A stretch of 64,000 bases of DNA from Alphaproteobacteria bacterium AO1-B (GTDB lineage: Bacteria; Pseudomonadota; Alphaproteobacteria; Rhizobiales; Stappiaceae). Every line of letters begins with the position of its first letter. The stretch's first letter is position 1. Positions 25,713 through 36,858 of this stretch are shown in pieces. The notes beneath the pieces are model-generated. The model saw only the letters and a list, made by a program, of their open reading frames with translations. It had not been told where the DNA came from and did not search any database. The position numbers and the translations under genes are program-made. The DNA lies in the NCBI GenBank assembly GCA_001890945.1, contig MLAX01000001.1:1364001-1428000 (forward strand). Reading direction: 5' to 3'.

Positions 25713-28466
25713 TCACGCCCGCTTCTCCCCCACCTTGAAGGGGACTGTGTCGGTGCGGTCGAGTTTCCGGTCGAGCAACAAGTTGTCGATCGTGTTCACG
25801 CAGTCTTTTGCGAGCGCCGATAACTGGTTGGCAGCTGCAGCGGAGCACGTCTTCTGTGCGCCAAGGCTACTTCCGCAATGCCATTTCGCCTGGTTCATCA
25901 GGTTCTCACACTGGGTGAGCAGCAAGGCGTAGTGATCGCTTCCAGCAAACAGTTTCGCGCCGTCGCGGTTGAGCCAGGGCCAATAGTTTGCCGCCATGTC
26001 TTCCACGTTGAGGGTGCAGGTCGGCCGCTCCTTGGCGTCTTTTTGACCGCTCAGCACCTTGATCCAGTTCCGGAGTTCGACCTGAAGGTAAAGCAGTCTG
26101 ACGCGCCGTTTGGACAGGTGCTGCAACAGGCTCCAGTCGGGATCGGGTGCGAAAGTCTCCGTCCAGTCGAGAAAGGTGCCGTAGGGCAGGGGACGGGCAA
26201 TGGAGTACCCTTGGAGGATCGTTGTTCCCAGGCTGATCAATAGGTTCTGGTGCGCCTTTGTTTCCACGCCTTCGGCAATCACCTCTCTGTTGAGAGCGCC
26301 CGCAAGGCCGAGAACTGCGTCCACAATCGCAAGGTCGTCGAGGGTATCGATTGCAGCCCGCACGAAGGTTTGGTCGATCTTCACGTGATCTGCCGGGAGG
26401 TGGCGCAGGTGCGTGAGCGTGGAATACCCGGTGCCGAAGTCGTCGATGGAGAAACTGACACCAAGTTCCTGGCACTGTTTGATCGCAAGGGCGACCGAGG
26501 CGTTTCCGACGGCTGTCGCGTTTTCCAGAACTTCGATATCGAGCAGAGATGGCGCGATCGAGTCGTATTTTGCCAGGAGCCCCTTCAGCGTATCGTAGAG
26601 CCAGTTCGATGTAAGGTTCCGGGGGTCGATATTGACGCTGATCGGCACTTCCAGCCCAGCCTTGCGCCAAGCAGACGCGGTCTCAAAGGCGGTCTCCAGC
26701 GCCCATGTGTCCAGTTTCAGGGACAGGCCGATGTTTTCCGTGGCGTCCAGGAAACTGCCCGGATACCGGATACCCACCTCCGGATGCTGCCAGCGGACGA
26801 GGGCTTCTGCACTGTGGATTCGCCCACTGACCACATCGACCTTTGGCTGGTAGTGGAACACCAGCTCATTGTTGTCGATCGCATTGGAGAGTGCGTTGAT
26901 CCTGTTGTTGAAGGCGGTGATCTCAATCTCTGTTTTCGGATTGAACAGCGTATAGCGGTTCTTGCCCTCCAGCTTGGATTGATACATCGCTGAATCGCTT
27001 TGGCGCAAAAGCTGGTCCGGTGTGGTGTCGCTGTCTGCGGAAAAGGCTGCGACGCCGACGCTCGTCGAAATGGCCACCGATTTGTCACCGAGATCAATCG
27101 GCTTGCTGGTCTCCGCCAGCACCCGTTCGGCGAGGGTTCTGTAAGCGTCCGAGCTTTCGTAGTCGGACACCACGGCAATGAACTCATCACCGCCGAGCCG
27201 TGCGACAGTATCGGTTGACCGGAATTGCGAGAGGAGCCGTCTGGAAACCGTGGTCAGCAACTCATCTCCGAGCTCATGGCCGTAACGGTCGTTGATTTCC
27301 TTGAAGCCATCAAGATCGAAGAAAAAGACGGCGCCCCAGCAATTATCGCGTTTGACGCGTTCAATCGCTTCGCTCAGGCGTTCGCGCAAGAGAACCCGGT
27401 TGGGCAGCTCTGTCAGTGGGTCATAATGGGCGATGCGCTCCAGCTCGTACTGATGATTCTTGAGATCCGTGATGTCGGAAAAGATGGAGATGTAATTTGT
27501 AAGTGTCCCGCTTTCGTCCTTGATCGCCGCAACGGAAACCCGCTGCGCGTATCGCACACCGTCGGGACGGACATTCCAGAGTTCCCCGGCCCATTCCCCG
27601 GTCTCTGCGAGCGCCTGTGACATTTGCCGCAGGATCTCGGAGCGATCCTGATCCGAGGCTATCTTCATTGGATTTTGGCCAATGATGGCGTCAATATTTT
27701 CGCCTGATATGCGCGCGACAGCTGGGTTGGCCTGGATGACGATGCCATCTGCATCCGTCACCAGAATGCCCTCATTGGCATGTCGGAAGACCATGTCGGC
27801 AAGCATCAGGTTCTGATTGGCTTTGCGCAGGTTCTTGCGGGAATCGTGCAAACGGACTGCGTAGAAACCGACGAGGCCGAGCGCCACCGTAATTGCGATC
27901 AAGAAGCCGAAGAGCCAATGGGTCTGGGCTTCATAGGTGACTGCAAGTTTTTCGCGCTGCTCGCGGACTTCTTCTTCGAGCCGGGTCTGGTAGTGCCAAA
28001 GCTTGTCCTGTCGGCTGCGCTCTCCGGTAATATCGCGAATATTGGAGTGCAGCAGGACCTGTCCACCAAAGTCGAGCGGATAGGAGCGAACCTCTACGGT
28101 CCGGATGGAGCCGTCTGCGAGTTTATGGCGAAAAATGAAGTAGTTCCGGTGCTCTTCCTTTGCGAGCCGGCGTTCTTCTGCAACCTGCTCCGCGGTCAGC
28201 TGGTTGATCTGCTGGATCCGCATGGTTGAGAGCGCGCCGGGGCCATATCCGTAAAAGTCATGCGCGAAATTGTTTGCAAACGCGATCCGGCCGGTCTGCG
28301 GCTCAATGATCAGAACAACATGCGGCAGCGCATTGTAATAGACTTCCAGGGGCGGTGTGAGATGGCCTTCAGCGGAGACCGCTGGTTTCGACGGCGCGAT
28401 GAAAGCAATGAGCATTGCGAACAGGCAAATTGCAGCAGCCCGTAAATCCCTGTTTCTGCTCCGCAT
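25713..28466 (-). CDS. PAS-PAS-GGDEF-EAL cyclic di-GMP protein with C-terminal extension
   Basis: About 917 residues. A signal-like N-terminal helix is followed by a PAS domain that should lie in the periplasm, a coiled stretch, a second membrane helix (FGFLIAITVALGLVGFYAV), a cytoplasmic PAS, then GGDEF and EAL. The cyclase loop RLGGDEF and the upstream inhibitory site RSTD are intact. In the EAL domain AEALVRW, IDDFGTGYS and EVIAEGVET are intact, so both activities are possible. The last 170 residues, rich in Cys, His and Trp, are an extra domain weakly like the zinc-binding CZB domain. I use the ATG at 28466; an upstream one at 28538 is possible. Confidence 0.9.
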   Translation of the reverse strand: MRSRNRDLRAAAICLFAMLIAFIAPSKPAVSAEGHLTPPLEVYYNALPHVVLIIEPQTGRIAFANNFAHDFYGYGPGALSTMRIQQINQLTAEQVAEERRLAKEEHRNYFIFRHKLADGSIRTVEVRSYPLDFGGQVLLHSNIRDITGERSRQDKLWHYQTRLEEEVREQREKLAVTYEAQTHWLFGFLIAITVALGLVGFYAVRLHDSRKNLRKANQNLMLADMVFRHANEGILVTDADGIVIQANPAVARISGENIDAIIGQNPMKIASDQDRSEILRQMSQALAETGEWAGELWNVRPDGVRYAQRVSVAAIKDESGTLTNYISIFSDITDLKNHQYELERIAHYDPLTELPNRVLLRERLSEAIERVKRDNCWGAVFFFDLDGFKEINDRYGHELGDELLTTVSRRLLSQFRSTDTVARLGGDEFIAVVSDYESSDAYRTLAERVLAETSKPIDLGDKSVAISTSVGVAAFSADSDTTPDQLLRQSDSAMYQSKLEGKNRYTLFNPKTEIEITAFNNRINALSNAIDNNELVFHYQPKVDVVSGRIHSAEALVRWQHPEVGIRYPGSFLDATENIGLSLKLDTWALETAFETASAWRKAGLEVPISVNIDPRNLTSNWLYDTLKGLLAKYDSIAPSLLDIEVLENATAVGNASVALAIKQCQELGVSFSIDDFGTGYSTLTHLRHLPADHVKIDQTFVRAAIDTLDDLAIVDAVLGLAGALNREVIAEGVETKAHQNLLISLGTTILQGYSIARPLPYGTFLDWTETFAPDPDWSLLQHLSKRRVRLLYLQVELRNWIKVLSGQKDAKERPTCTLNVEDMAANYWPWLNRDGAKLFAGSDHYALLLTQCENLMNQAKWHCGSSLGAQKTCSAAAANQLSALAKDCVNTIDNLLLDRKLDRTDTVPFKVGEKRA

Positions 28467-28587
28467 TCCCTCGTCGCTTTTCACAAATATCAAAAGTTGC
28501 AAATTGAGCCGTTGAGGATAATTCTGATTGTTTTCCAAACGATTGACGAGAAAGATTCAAAACACGCAGACGCGCGATAAACTCTGT

Positions 28588-29502
28588 TTACTTTTCATGC
28601 GGTTGTCGCGGCTGTTTGTGCCGCAGATGTTCAACAAGGTGGTCGAACACGATCCGGATCCGCCGGCTGGTATGCAGTTCTCTGTGGGTGACCAGCCAAA
28701 CCGGGAAGTAGACTTCCGTCAAATCATCAAACGCTGGAACGAGTTCCGGGCAGCAGGCGGCTATTTCGTCGGCCATGATGCCGAGCCCGAGGCCGCGGCG
28801 GACATATTCCCAGGCAACGGCGCCGCTGGGGGAACTCAGTTTTATGTTCGCTTCCGTCACCGGCAGGCCCATCGCCCGCAGATGGCCCACCAGTTGAGGA
28901 TTGTCATCAAAGCCGATGAAGTCGTGAGCACCGGCATCTTTCATCGACTGGCCGTTGCCAAACCGGCTTAGGTACGATCTTGCGCCATAAACCTTGGCGG
29001 AGGCATCGTAGAGCTTGCGGGCGTATAGATCCGGATGGTCCGGTTCGACGTGGCGTATGGCAATGTCCGCTTCGCGCCGGCGCAGATCGCTCAAGGAATT
29101 GGTGCATCGGATACGGATCTCGATCCCGGGTGCTTTTCTTCTCAAATCCCTCAAAATCTCCGGCAGCAGGTAGATCCCGAGAACGTCCGTCGTGGAGATG
29201 GTCACCATCCCCTCAATTTGCTGGGATTGTCCAGACGCCGAAAGTGACACCCGGCTGGCTGCCTCGCCCATTGCCCGGACATGTTCAGCAAGTTCAACAC
29301 CGGCTTCGGTGAGAACGAGCGATTTGGAGACCCGCTCAAACAGCGTGACGCCTAAGGTCTCCTCAAGCGCGGCCACCTGCCGGCTGAGGGTTGGCTGGGT
29401 CAGGTTGAGAGCGCGAGCCGCCGCAGACAGAGAGCCTTCCTCTGCCGTTACTAAAAAAGCTCGGGCCTGATTCCAATCGAAAGTGATGCTCTGCCAATTC
29501 AT
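28588..29502 (-). CDS. LysR-family transcriptional regulator
   Basis: 304 residues. The N-terminal winged HTH reads WNQARAFLVTAEEGSLSAAARALNLTQPTLSRQVAALEETLGVTLFER (written here in separate motifs: ARAFLVTAEEGSLSAAARAL, then TQPTLSRQVAALEETLG). The substrate-binding domain follows, with EGMVTISTTDVLGIYLLPEIL. The subgroup resembles regulators with the 'FDWNQARAFL' start that control small divergent operons. It is divergent from the small membrane peptide and the methyltransferase genes; an ATACA-N4-TGTAT repeat overlaps its start codon. The inducer is unknown. Confidence 0.92.
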   Translation of the reverse strand: MNWQSITFDWNQARAFLVTAEEGSLSAAARALNLTQPTLSRQVAALEETLGVTLFERVSKSLVLTEAGVELAEHVRAMGEAASRVSLSASGQSQQIEGMVTISTTDVLGIYLLPEILRDLRRKAPGIEIRIRCTNSLSDLRRREADIAIRHVEPDHPDLYARKLYDASAKVYGARSYLSRFGNGQSMKDAGAHDFIGFDDNPQLVGHLRAMGLPVTEANIKLSSPSGAVAWEYVRRGLGLGIMADEIAACCPELVPAFDDLTEVYFPVWLVTHRELHTSRRIRIVFDHLVEHLRHKQPRQPHEK

Positions 29503-29514
29503 ACAAATATGTAT
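29501..29514. promoter_or_regulatory. inverted repeat at LysR start, possible regulator half-site
   Basis: ATACA-AATA-TGTAT overlaps the LysR start codon (29500-29502) and lies 74 bases upstream of the divergent small-peptide gene. LysR proteins often bind imperfect AT-rich palindromes in such places; binding here is inference. Confidence 0.4.
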
Positions 29515-29587
29515 ATCAACTCCCCGGATTTAGGCAATTTGTATTCATTTATCTTGGGTGTAGAGAAGCTGCAAAGGAGACGGGGCC

Positions 29588-29734
29588 ATGAAACTTTATT
29601 GGCTGACCGGACCGCTTCTGACTGTGGTCCTCTCGATACTGGAATTTTTCGCATCACCGACCGGCGGCCGAGACATCGGCCGAGCGATATTGCGGCATGT
29701 CGGCCTGCGCGGTGGCAATGGAAAAACAAAATGA
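29588..29734 (+). CDS. 48-residue single-pass membrane peptide, unrecognised
   Basis: Short open frame of 48 codons. AAGGAG lies 8-13 bases upstream of the ATG, and the stop TGA overlaps the ATG of the following methyltransferase (ATGA, 29731-29734). Both are strong signs of real, coupled translation. The product starts MKLYWLTGPLLTVVLSILEF, one hydrophobic helix (about residues 5-22), followed by a basic Gly/Arg-rich tail (TGGRDIGRAILRHVG). It is the first gene after the LysR regulator on the divergent strand. I do not recognise a family. Confidence 0.7.
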   Translation: MKLYWLTGPLLTVVLSILEFFASPTGGRDIGRAILRHVGLRGGNGKTK

Positions 29735-30456
29735 GTCTTGATTTCAACGATGTGAAGATCCCGGTGTTCGAACGCTGGTTCGGATCCTGGCAGGTCTCGG
29801 TCAACCGGCGCGGCTTTGCCGCCTCTGAACTCAGCGCCGCGTATGATGCCGAAGCAGGGCTTTGGGAAGAAAAGATTGCACGGCTCGGGTTTCCCGGAGG
29901 CTACAGACGGCTTGTGCGTGCGGTTCTTCCGGCGCTTTCTGACGGGGCCGGGCAGCAATTGGACGTCCTGGATTGCGGGATCGGAACAGGTACTCTTTCC
30001 TTGGCCTTTGCCGCAGAAGTCCGCCAACCCTATGCCTTGTCGGCCGTTGATATCTCGCCCTGCATGTTGTCCGAAGCCTGCGGCAATCTTCGGGACAACG
30101 GTGTGAGCGTTGAGGCTTCTGTCTCAGATATTCGCGACATGCCACACCCCGGCAACAGATTTGATTTGGTCATGTGCGCGCACGTGATCGAACACCTGCC
30201 GGACCCAAAGGCGGCCTTGCAAGAGATCCACCGGGTTTTGAAGCCGGGCGGACACCTGTTGCTGGTTGCCACGCGTAAATCCTGGATCGGTGCATATATT
30301 CAACTGAAATGGCGGACGCACCGGTTGAGCCAGGACAAAATCGCCGGATGGCTGGAAGACAGCGGCTTGGAAGTGCTTGAGGTTCCGGAAACCGGCCAGG
30401 GCCGCTGGATGCAGTCCTGGAGCACAGCCTTTCTCGCCCGAAAGATCATCAATTGA
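29731..30456 (+). CDS. class I SAM-dependent methyltransferase
   Basis: 241 residues. The SAM-binding motif I is VLDCGIGTGTLSLAFA, motif II AVDISPCMLSEAC, and the post-motif is FDLVMCAHVIEHLPDPKAAL, as in the UbiE/Methyltransf_11 group. The N-terminal 55 residues (FERWFGSWQVSVNRR, then EEKIARLGFPGGYRRLVR) may give substrate specificity. The acceptor is unknown. The ATG at 29731 overlaps the stop of the 48-residue peptide. A second, different methyltransferase follows 66 bases later, so this appears to be an operon of one peptide and two methyltransferases. Confidence 0.88.
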   Translation: MSLDFNDVKIPVFERWFGSWQVSVNRRGFAASELSAAYDAEAGLWEEKIARLGFPGGYRRLVRAVLPALSDGAGQQLDVLDCGIGTGTLSLAFAAEVRQPYALSAVDISPCMLSEACGNLRDNGVSVEASVSDIRDMPHPGNRFDLVMCAHVIEHLPDPKAALQEIHRVLKPGGHLLLVATRKSWIGAYIQLKWRTHRLSQDKIAGWLEDSGLEVLEVPETGQGRWMQSWSTAFLARKIIN

Positions 30457-30522
30457 CGGAGCAGGGGAGCTGCCCGTCGGCACGCCCTGTTTTCCTGACC
30501 CAATGAACTGGATAGACTAACC

Positions 30523-31194
30523 ATGACAACCACATGGACCAACGAGATGACGCCCTCCAGCACCTTCTGGGACAAAGTCGCCCGCAAGTACGCCAAGCGC
30601 AAGATCGCAGATGAAGCGGCCTATCAGAAGACGTTGCAACGGGTAACGGAGCACCTTGGCCCAAACGACAAGGTGCTTGAACTCGGCGCTGGCACGGGTT
30701 CCACGGCTTTGCTGTTGGCCGGCAGCGTGAAAAGCTATCTGTCGACTGACTTTGCGCCCGGTATGATGGAAATCGCGGAGGAAAAACTGGCAGCGGCGAA
30801 ATCTGAGGGAAATGCGCCCGAAGGCTTGTCGTTCCTCGCTGCGGACGGGTTCGACCCACGCTTGACCACTGCTGCTGGCGATGAGGGGTTTGATGCCGTC
30901 TTAGCGTTCAACTTCCTTCATCTGGTGGAAGGACCTGAGGCGCTTCTTGATCGCATCAACGGGCTTCTCAAACCCGGTGGGCTTTTCATCTCAAAGACGG
31001 TCTGCCTGAAATCAAAAGCCTGGCTGTTTGTCCCGATGATCAAGGTGATGCAGCTTTTCGGCAAGGCACCGTATGTCTCAATGCTCTCAACGGACATGGT
31101 CAACGACATGATGACGAAGGCCGGGTTTGAGATCATCGAAACCGGTCTCTACCCGGCACCGCGCAGCCACTTTGTGGTCGCCCGGAAGGTTTGA
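30523..31194 (+). CDS. class I SAM-dependent methyltransferase (second)
   Basis: 223 residues. Motif I is KVLELGAGTGSTALLLA, motif II YLSTDFAPGMMEIAEEKL and the post-motif is FDAVLAFNFLHLVEGPEALL, followed by LLKPGGLFISKT. The start region SSTFWDKVARKYAKRKIADEAAYQ is typical of a small UbiE-like group. It differs enough from the upstream methyltransferase to act on another substrate or step. Probably co-transcribed with it under the divergent LysR regulator. Confidence 0.88.
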   Translation: MTTTWTNEMTPSSTFWDKVARKYAKRKIADEAAYQKTLQRVTEHLGPNDKVLELGAGTGSTALLLAGSVKSYLSTDFAPGMMEIAEEKLAAAKSEGNAPEGLSFLAADGFDPRLTTAAGDEGFDAVLAFNFLHLVEGPEALLDRINGLLKPGGLFISKTVCLKSKAWLFVPMIKVMQLFGKAPYVSMLSTDMVNDMMTKAGFEIIETGLYPAPRSHFVVARKV

Positions 31195-31320
31195 TGTTGC
31201 TGGAATATTGCGTTTCTGCGTCCGAGGGTATGCTGTAGCATTCGGCAATCCCGACTTCACGATTGTTAAGGGACCCGTTCAGTGGTTTCCTATGGACGCT
31301 TTCGCGGGGGAGTGAGAAAT

Positions 31321-32598
31321 ATGCGCAGTGTAATCGTTGTTTTGGCCGTTGTCTCAATCGGACTGCCTGCGCTGGCAGATGATCTGATGCCGCCGGATCA
31401 GACGTTTTTGGAGCAGGCCGGGCGATTTGGCATCTCTCAAGAGAACTGGGATAGCGGTGAGTTTGCGGCTGTCACATTTCCAGAGGCTTATAAATTTACC
31501 CGCCACTATGTGATTGAGCCCGGTGATGCGGTTGCCCCAGAAGTGTGGGTCGATGCTCGAGGCGCGCTCAAGCTTGATGGACTGGTAGCTCGGGATGCCG
31601 ACGGGGAGCACAGCCTCGACACCCTGTTGCGGGACAGGTTGTTGAATCATTCCATGGTTGTTTTGCAAGGCAATCGCCTTTTGCATCAGCATTTTTGGAA
31701 TGGCATGACAGCAGCTTCGACACATCTTGACATGTCGGTGACTAAGTCGTTCACGGCGAGCCTTGCGGGGATCGCGGTGTCTGAAGGATTACTCGACATG
31801 TCACGGCCGGTCGAAGCTTATTTGCCGGATTTCATTGGAACGGCGTTCGAAGGTGTGTCGGTTCAGGACGTAGCAGATATGAACTCTGGCCTGGATATAC
31901 CCACGCCGCCGTTCATGTCCTGGGACCCAGGACTGACCCAATCCCAGGAATGGAATGGGCCGAACGACAGTGGTCTGTTCGGCATAGATACCTACCTGAA
32001 GACCATCAGCGCGCGAAAATTCGAACCTGGAACGCATTATCAGTATCAGGATCCGAATACCGAAATGCTCGGGTTGATTACGAATGCCGTGACCGGAACA
32101 GGCCTTGCGGACTATTTTCAGGAAAAAATCTGGTCTCGATTGGGTGCCGAAGGCCCAGCCTTCTGGATGGCAGATCCAGCCGGTTATCCCGTCGCATCCG
32201 GCGGTCTTAATTTAAGGACGCGGGATCTGGCGCACTTCGGCCGGTTGTTTCTCAATGGCGGGCGCAATCATCTTGGTGAGCAAGTTGTCCCGGAGCCTTT
32301 CATTGAAGCGATCTGGAATGGCAACGACAGAGTCCGAGCCGCTTGGAAAACCGGGAAGGAAGCCGCGTTGGCCCCTAATGGTTGGTACAAAGATCAGATC
32401 CGTGTTCTGAACATCAAAGGCCATAAGATCATGGTTTTCGTAGGCATCCATGGCCAGGTTCTTGTCATGGATCGGCAAAATGACGCTGTTATCGCAATGA
32501 ATGGCGGGTATCCCCAAACCGAAACTTGGCGGATGAATACGCTGTTGTTTGATCAAATCGTGCCAGCCATTTTGGAAGCCGTTCAACGACTTGATTGA
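31321..32598 (+). CDS. exported serine hydrolase, class C beta-lactamase fold
   Basis: 425 residues with a signal peptide (MRSVIVVLAVVSIGLPALAD). The catalytic SxxK motif is SVTK in HLDMSVTKSFTASLAG (about residue 140-155), and a Tyr-based second motif lies in HYQYQDPNTEMLG. The fold is that of AmpC-like penicillin-binding proteins and esterases (EstB type). True antibiotic resistance is not implied: most members with these features are esterases, amidases or peptidases. The ATG at 31321 follows GGGGGAG. Its 3' end overlaps the convergent oxyR by 16 bases. Confidence 0.87.
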   Translation: MRSVIVVLAVVSIGLPALADDLMPPDQTFLEQAGRFGISQENWDSGEFAAVTFPEAYKFTRHYVIEPGDAVAPEVWVDARGALKLDGLVARDADGEHSLDTLLRDRLLNHSMVVLQGNRLLHQHFWNGMTAASTHLDMSVTKSFTASLAGIAVSEGLLDMSRPVEAYLPDFIGTAFEGVSVQDVADMNSGLDIPTPPFMSWDPGLTQSQEWNGPNDSGLFGIDTYLKTISARKFEPGTHYQYQDPNTEMLGLITNAVTGTGLADYFQEKIWSRLGAEGPAFWMADPAGYPVASGGLNLRTRDLAHFGRLFLNGGRNHLGEQVVPEPFIEAIWNGNDRVRAAWKTGKEAALAPNGWYKDQIRVLNIKGHKIMVFVGIHGQVLVMDRQNDAVIAMNGGYPQTETWRMNTLLFDQIVPAILEAVQRLD

Positions 32599-33479
32599 GC
32601 TGCCTCCCGCACCAGATCAGCAATCTCCGTCAGTTGGCTTGCGAGCGGGCTGGATTTGCGCCAAACCATGCCGAGGGTGCGGGCTGGCTCCGGCGGCTCA
32701 AAACGGCTGACCGCGACGTCGGCCGACCGCGTTTCGACCGGAACTGCCATTTCCGGAATGAAGGTAACGCCCATCCCGGCATTGACCATCTGAACAAGTG
32801 TCGACAGAGAACTGGCGTCGAGCACTTCCCGTGGACGCCCAGCCTGGATGTCGCAGAAGGAGAGGGCCTGGTCGCGAAAACAGTGGCCTTCTTCCAGGAG
32901 CAAAAGCCGCATCTCCTTGAGGCTGTCCGCGCAAGGCACCGGAAGATTGGCCTCACTGCCTGGCCGGACAAGCACGAAATTCTCGTCAAACAGTGGCGTT
33001 TCTGCAAGGCCTGGTTCTGATACGGGCAAGGCCAGGATCGCTGTATCAAGCCGGCCGTCATTCAGTTCCTGAACAAGCTTTGGTGTCACGGTCTCACGCA
33101 CATGGATATCCAGACCCGGATAGCGCGCTGTCAGGCGGCTGACGACCTGTGGCAACAAATACGGCGCGACTGTTGGAATGACGCCAATCCGCAGCCGGCC
33201 TTCCAACGTTTCCTTCGAGGCTCGCGCAAGATCTCCGAGCTCGTCCGCTGAGCGCAGGATCGCTCTTGCCCGTTCCACCGCCTCCTCACCAAATCCGGTG
33301 AGAGACACCTGGCGGGCCGAACGTTCAAACAACGGCGCGCCCAAAACCTCCTCCAATTCCTTGATCTGCATGGACATTGCTGGCTGGGAAATGGCGCAGT
33401 CTTCGGCCGCCCGGCCGAAGTGGCCGTGGCGGGCGAGAGCTTCAAAATAGCGGAGCTGTTTGAGGGTGATGTTTATCAT
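32583..33479 (-). CDS. oxyR: hydrogen-peroxide sensor regulator OxyR
   Basis: LysR-type redox regulator, 298 residues. The N-terminal HTH is LKQLRYFEALARHGHFGRAA, SQPAMSMQIKELEEVLG. The peroxide-sensing pair is seen in EEGHCFRDQALSFC: Cys200 and Cys209, matching Cys199/Cys208 of the E. coli protein. The gene is divergent from katG, the classical arrangement, so it very likely activates katG on oxidation. Its coding end overlaps the end of the beta-lactamase-fold gene by 16 bases. The ATG at 33477-33479 lies inside a direct repeat (33473-33497). Confidence 0.95.
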   Translation of the reverse strand: MINITLKQLRYFEALARHGHFGRAAEDCAISQPAMSMQIKELEEVLGAPLFERSARQVSLTGFGEEAVERARAILRSADELGDLARASKETLEGRLRIGVIPTVAPYLLPQVVSRLTARYPGLDIHVRETVTPKLVQELNDGRLDTAILALPVSEPGLAETPLFDENFVLVRPGSEANLPVPCADSLKEMRLLLLEEGHCFRDQALSFCDIQAGRPREVLDASSLSTLVQMVNAGMGVTFIPEMAVPVETRSADVAVSRFEPPEPARTLGMVWRKSSPLASQLTEIADLVREAAQSSR

Positions 33480-33497
33480 CAGAAAAACTTATCATCA
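33473..33497. promoter_or_regulatory. direct repeats in the oxyR-katG divergent promoter
   Basis: TTATCATCA occurs at 33473-33481 and 33489-33497, spaced 16 bases start to start; the first copy overlaps the oxyR start codon. It lies within the 193-base region that must contain the OxyR-regulated promoters. It does not match the E. coli OxyR consensus closely, so assignment as the OxyR site is tentative. Confidence 0.4.
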
Positions 33498-33540
33498 TTA
33501 TTAGAAAATACAACTTCTCCTGATTGAGGCGCCTTGCTAG

Positions 33541-35844
<2,304 letters not shown>

Positions 35845-35873
35845 GCCAACCGTCTGACTGAAACGAGTGTGAG

Positions 35874-35907
35874 CGCCCCGGACCCAGTCTGGGGCGTTCC
35901 GTTTTTT
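35874..35907 (+). terminator. katG intrinsic terminator
   Basis: Ten-base stem CGCCCCGGAC / GTCTGGGGCG (35874-35883 and 35887-35896, one G-T pair) with a CCA loop, followed by TTCCG and six T (35902-35907). It lies 30 bases beyond the katG stop. Confidence 0.9.
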
Positions 35908-36084
35908 GATGGGCAATTTACCCCCATCCGCACTAACCCTGATCCAAGGCGAATTTCATAGTTTCGTCACACCCTCTATGTTGCACTGCGATAAAGTGGT
36001 GTAGGTTACGCATTGCGACGCGTGATCTGCCGTGTCTGTCCGGTAAAAGTCCGGGGCAGGCCCTTTTTCAGGAGCCGTGCATTC

Positions 36085-36849
36085 ATGTTCGATTTAACTG
36101 GTCAAAAAGCCCTCGTCGTCGGGGTAGCGAATGATCAATCCATTGCATACGGCTGCGCCAAGGCCTTCAAGGCACAGGGTGCGGATTTGGCTATCACCTA
36201 TTTGAATGAAAAGGCGGAGCCGTTTGTCCGCCCGCTGGCTGAAGAGCTGGGCGCTGACATCATCATGCAGCTGGATGTGCGCAGCGAAGACCAGCAGGAC
36301 GCCCTGTTCGATGAGATTTCTAAAAAGTGGGGCCAGCTCGATACGATCCTGCATTCCATTGCCTTTTCAAAAAAGGAAGATTTGCATGGCCGGGTGATTG
36401 ACTGCTCTGCGGACGGGTTTGGTCTGGCGATGGATATCTCCGTTCACTCGTTCCTGCGCTTGATCCGCCGGGCAGAACCTTTGATGCCTCATGGCGGGAC
36501 GTGCATGACGGTCTCTTTCATGGGGGCTCAGAAAGTCGTCGACAATTACGGCGTCATGGGGCCGGTCAAGGCCGCGCTGGAAGCCGCAGTCAGGTATGCG
36601 GCATCGGAACTCGGACCCAAAGGTATCTCCGTGCACGCGCTTTCGCCTGGACCATTGAAAACACGGGCAGCGTCCGGAATTGCCGAGTTTGACGAACTCT
36701 TGGACGACGCTGCCAAGCGTGCGCCGACTCACCATCTTGCGACCATCGAGGATACCGGGGCTTATGCCGCGTTCCTTGCAAGCCGCGAAGCGTTTAATGT
36801 AACCGGCGGTGTTCATCCCATCGACGGCGGTTACAGCATTATCGGATAG
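36085..36849 (+). CDS. fabI: enoyl-[acyl-carrier-protein] reductase FabI
   Basis: NADH-dependent short-chain dehydrogenase that reduces enoyl-ACP in fatty-acid elongation. 254 residues. The FabI nucleotide motif GVANDQSIAYG (classical GxxxxxxSIAxG), DILHSIAFSKKEDL-like central strand, and catalytic NYGVMGPVK (Tyr-x6-Lys) are present, as are SPGPLKTRAASGI and GGVHPIDGGYSIIG. The ATG at 36085 has AGGAG ten bases upstream. It is nine bases before the DUF3141 gene and clearly in one operon with it, so it may be a second, specialised FabI copy instead of the housekeeping one. Confidence 0.93.
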   Translation: MFDLTGQKALVVGVANDQSIAYGCAKAFKAQGADLAITYLNEKAEPFVRPLAEELGADIIMQLDVRSEDQQDALFDEISKKWGQLDTILHSIAFSKKEDLHGRVIDCSADGFGLAMDISVHSFLRLIRRAEPLMPHGGTCMTVSFMGAQKVVDNYGVMGPVKAALEAAVRYAASELGPKGISVHALSPGPLKTRAASGIAEFDELLDDAAKRAPTHHLATIEDTGAYAAFLASREAFNVTGGVHPIDGGYSIIG

Positions 36850-36858
36850 GAGGTTCTC

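Noticed and set aside
31321-32598. Calling the serine hydrolase an antibiotic-resistance gene
   Set aside because: SxxK and fold alone do not separate AmpC from the many esterases and peptidases of this superfamily; there is no ampR-type regulator beside it.
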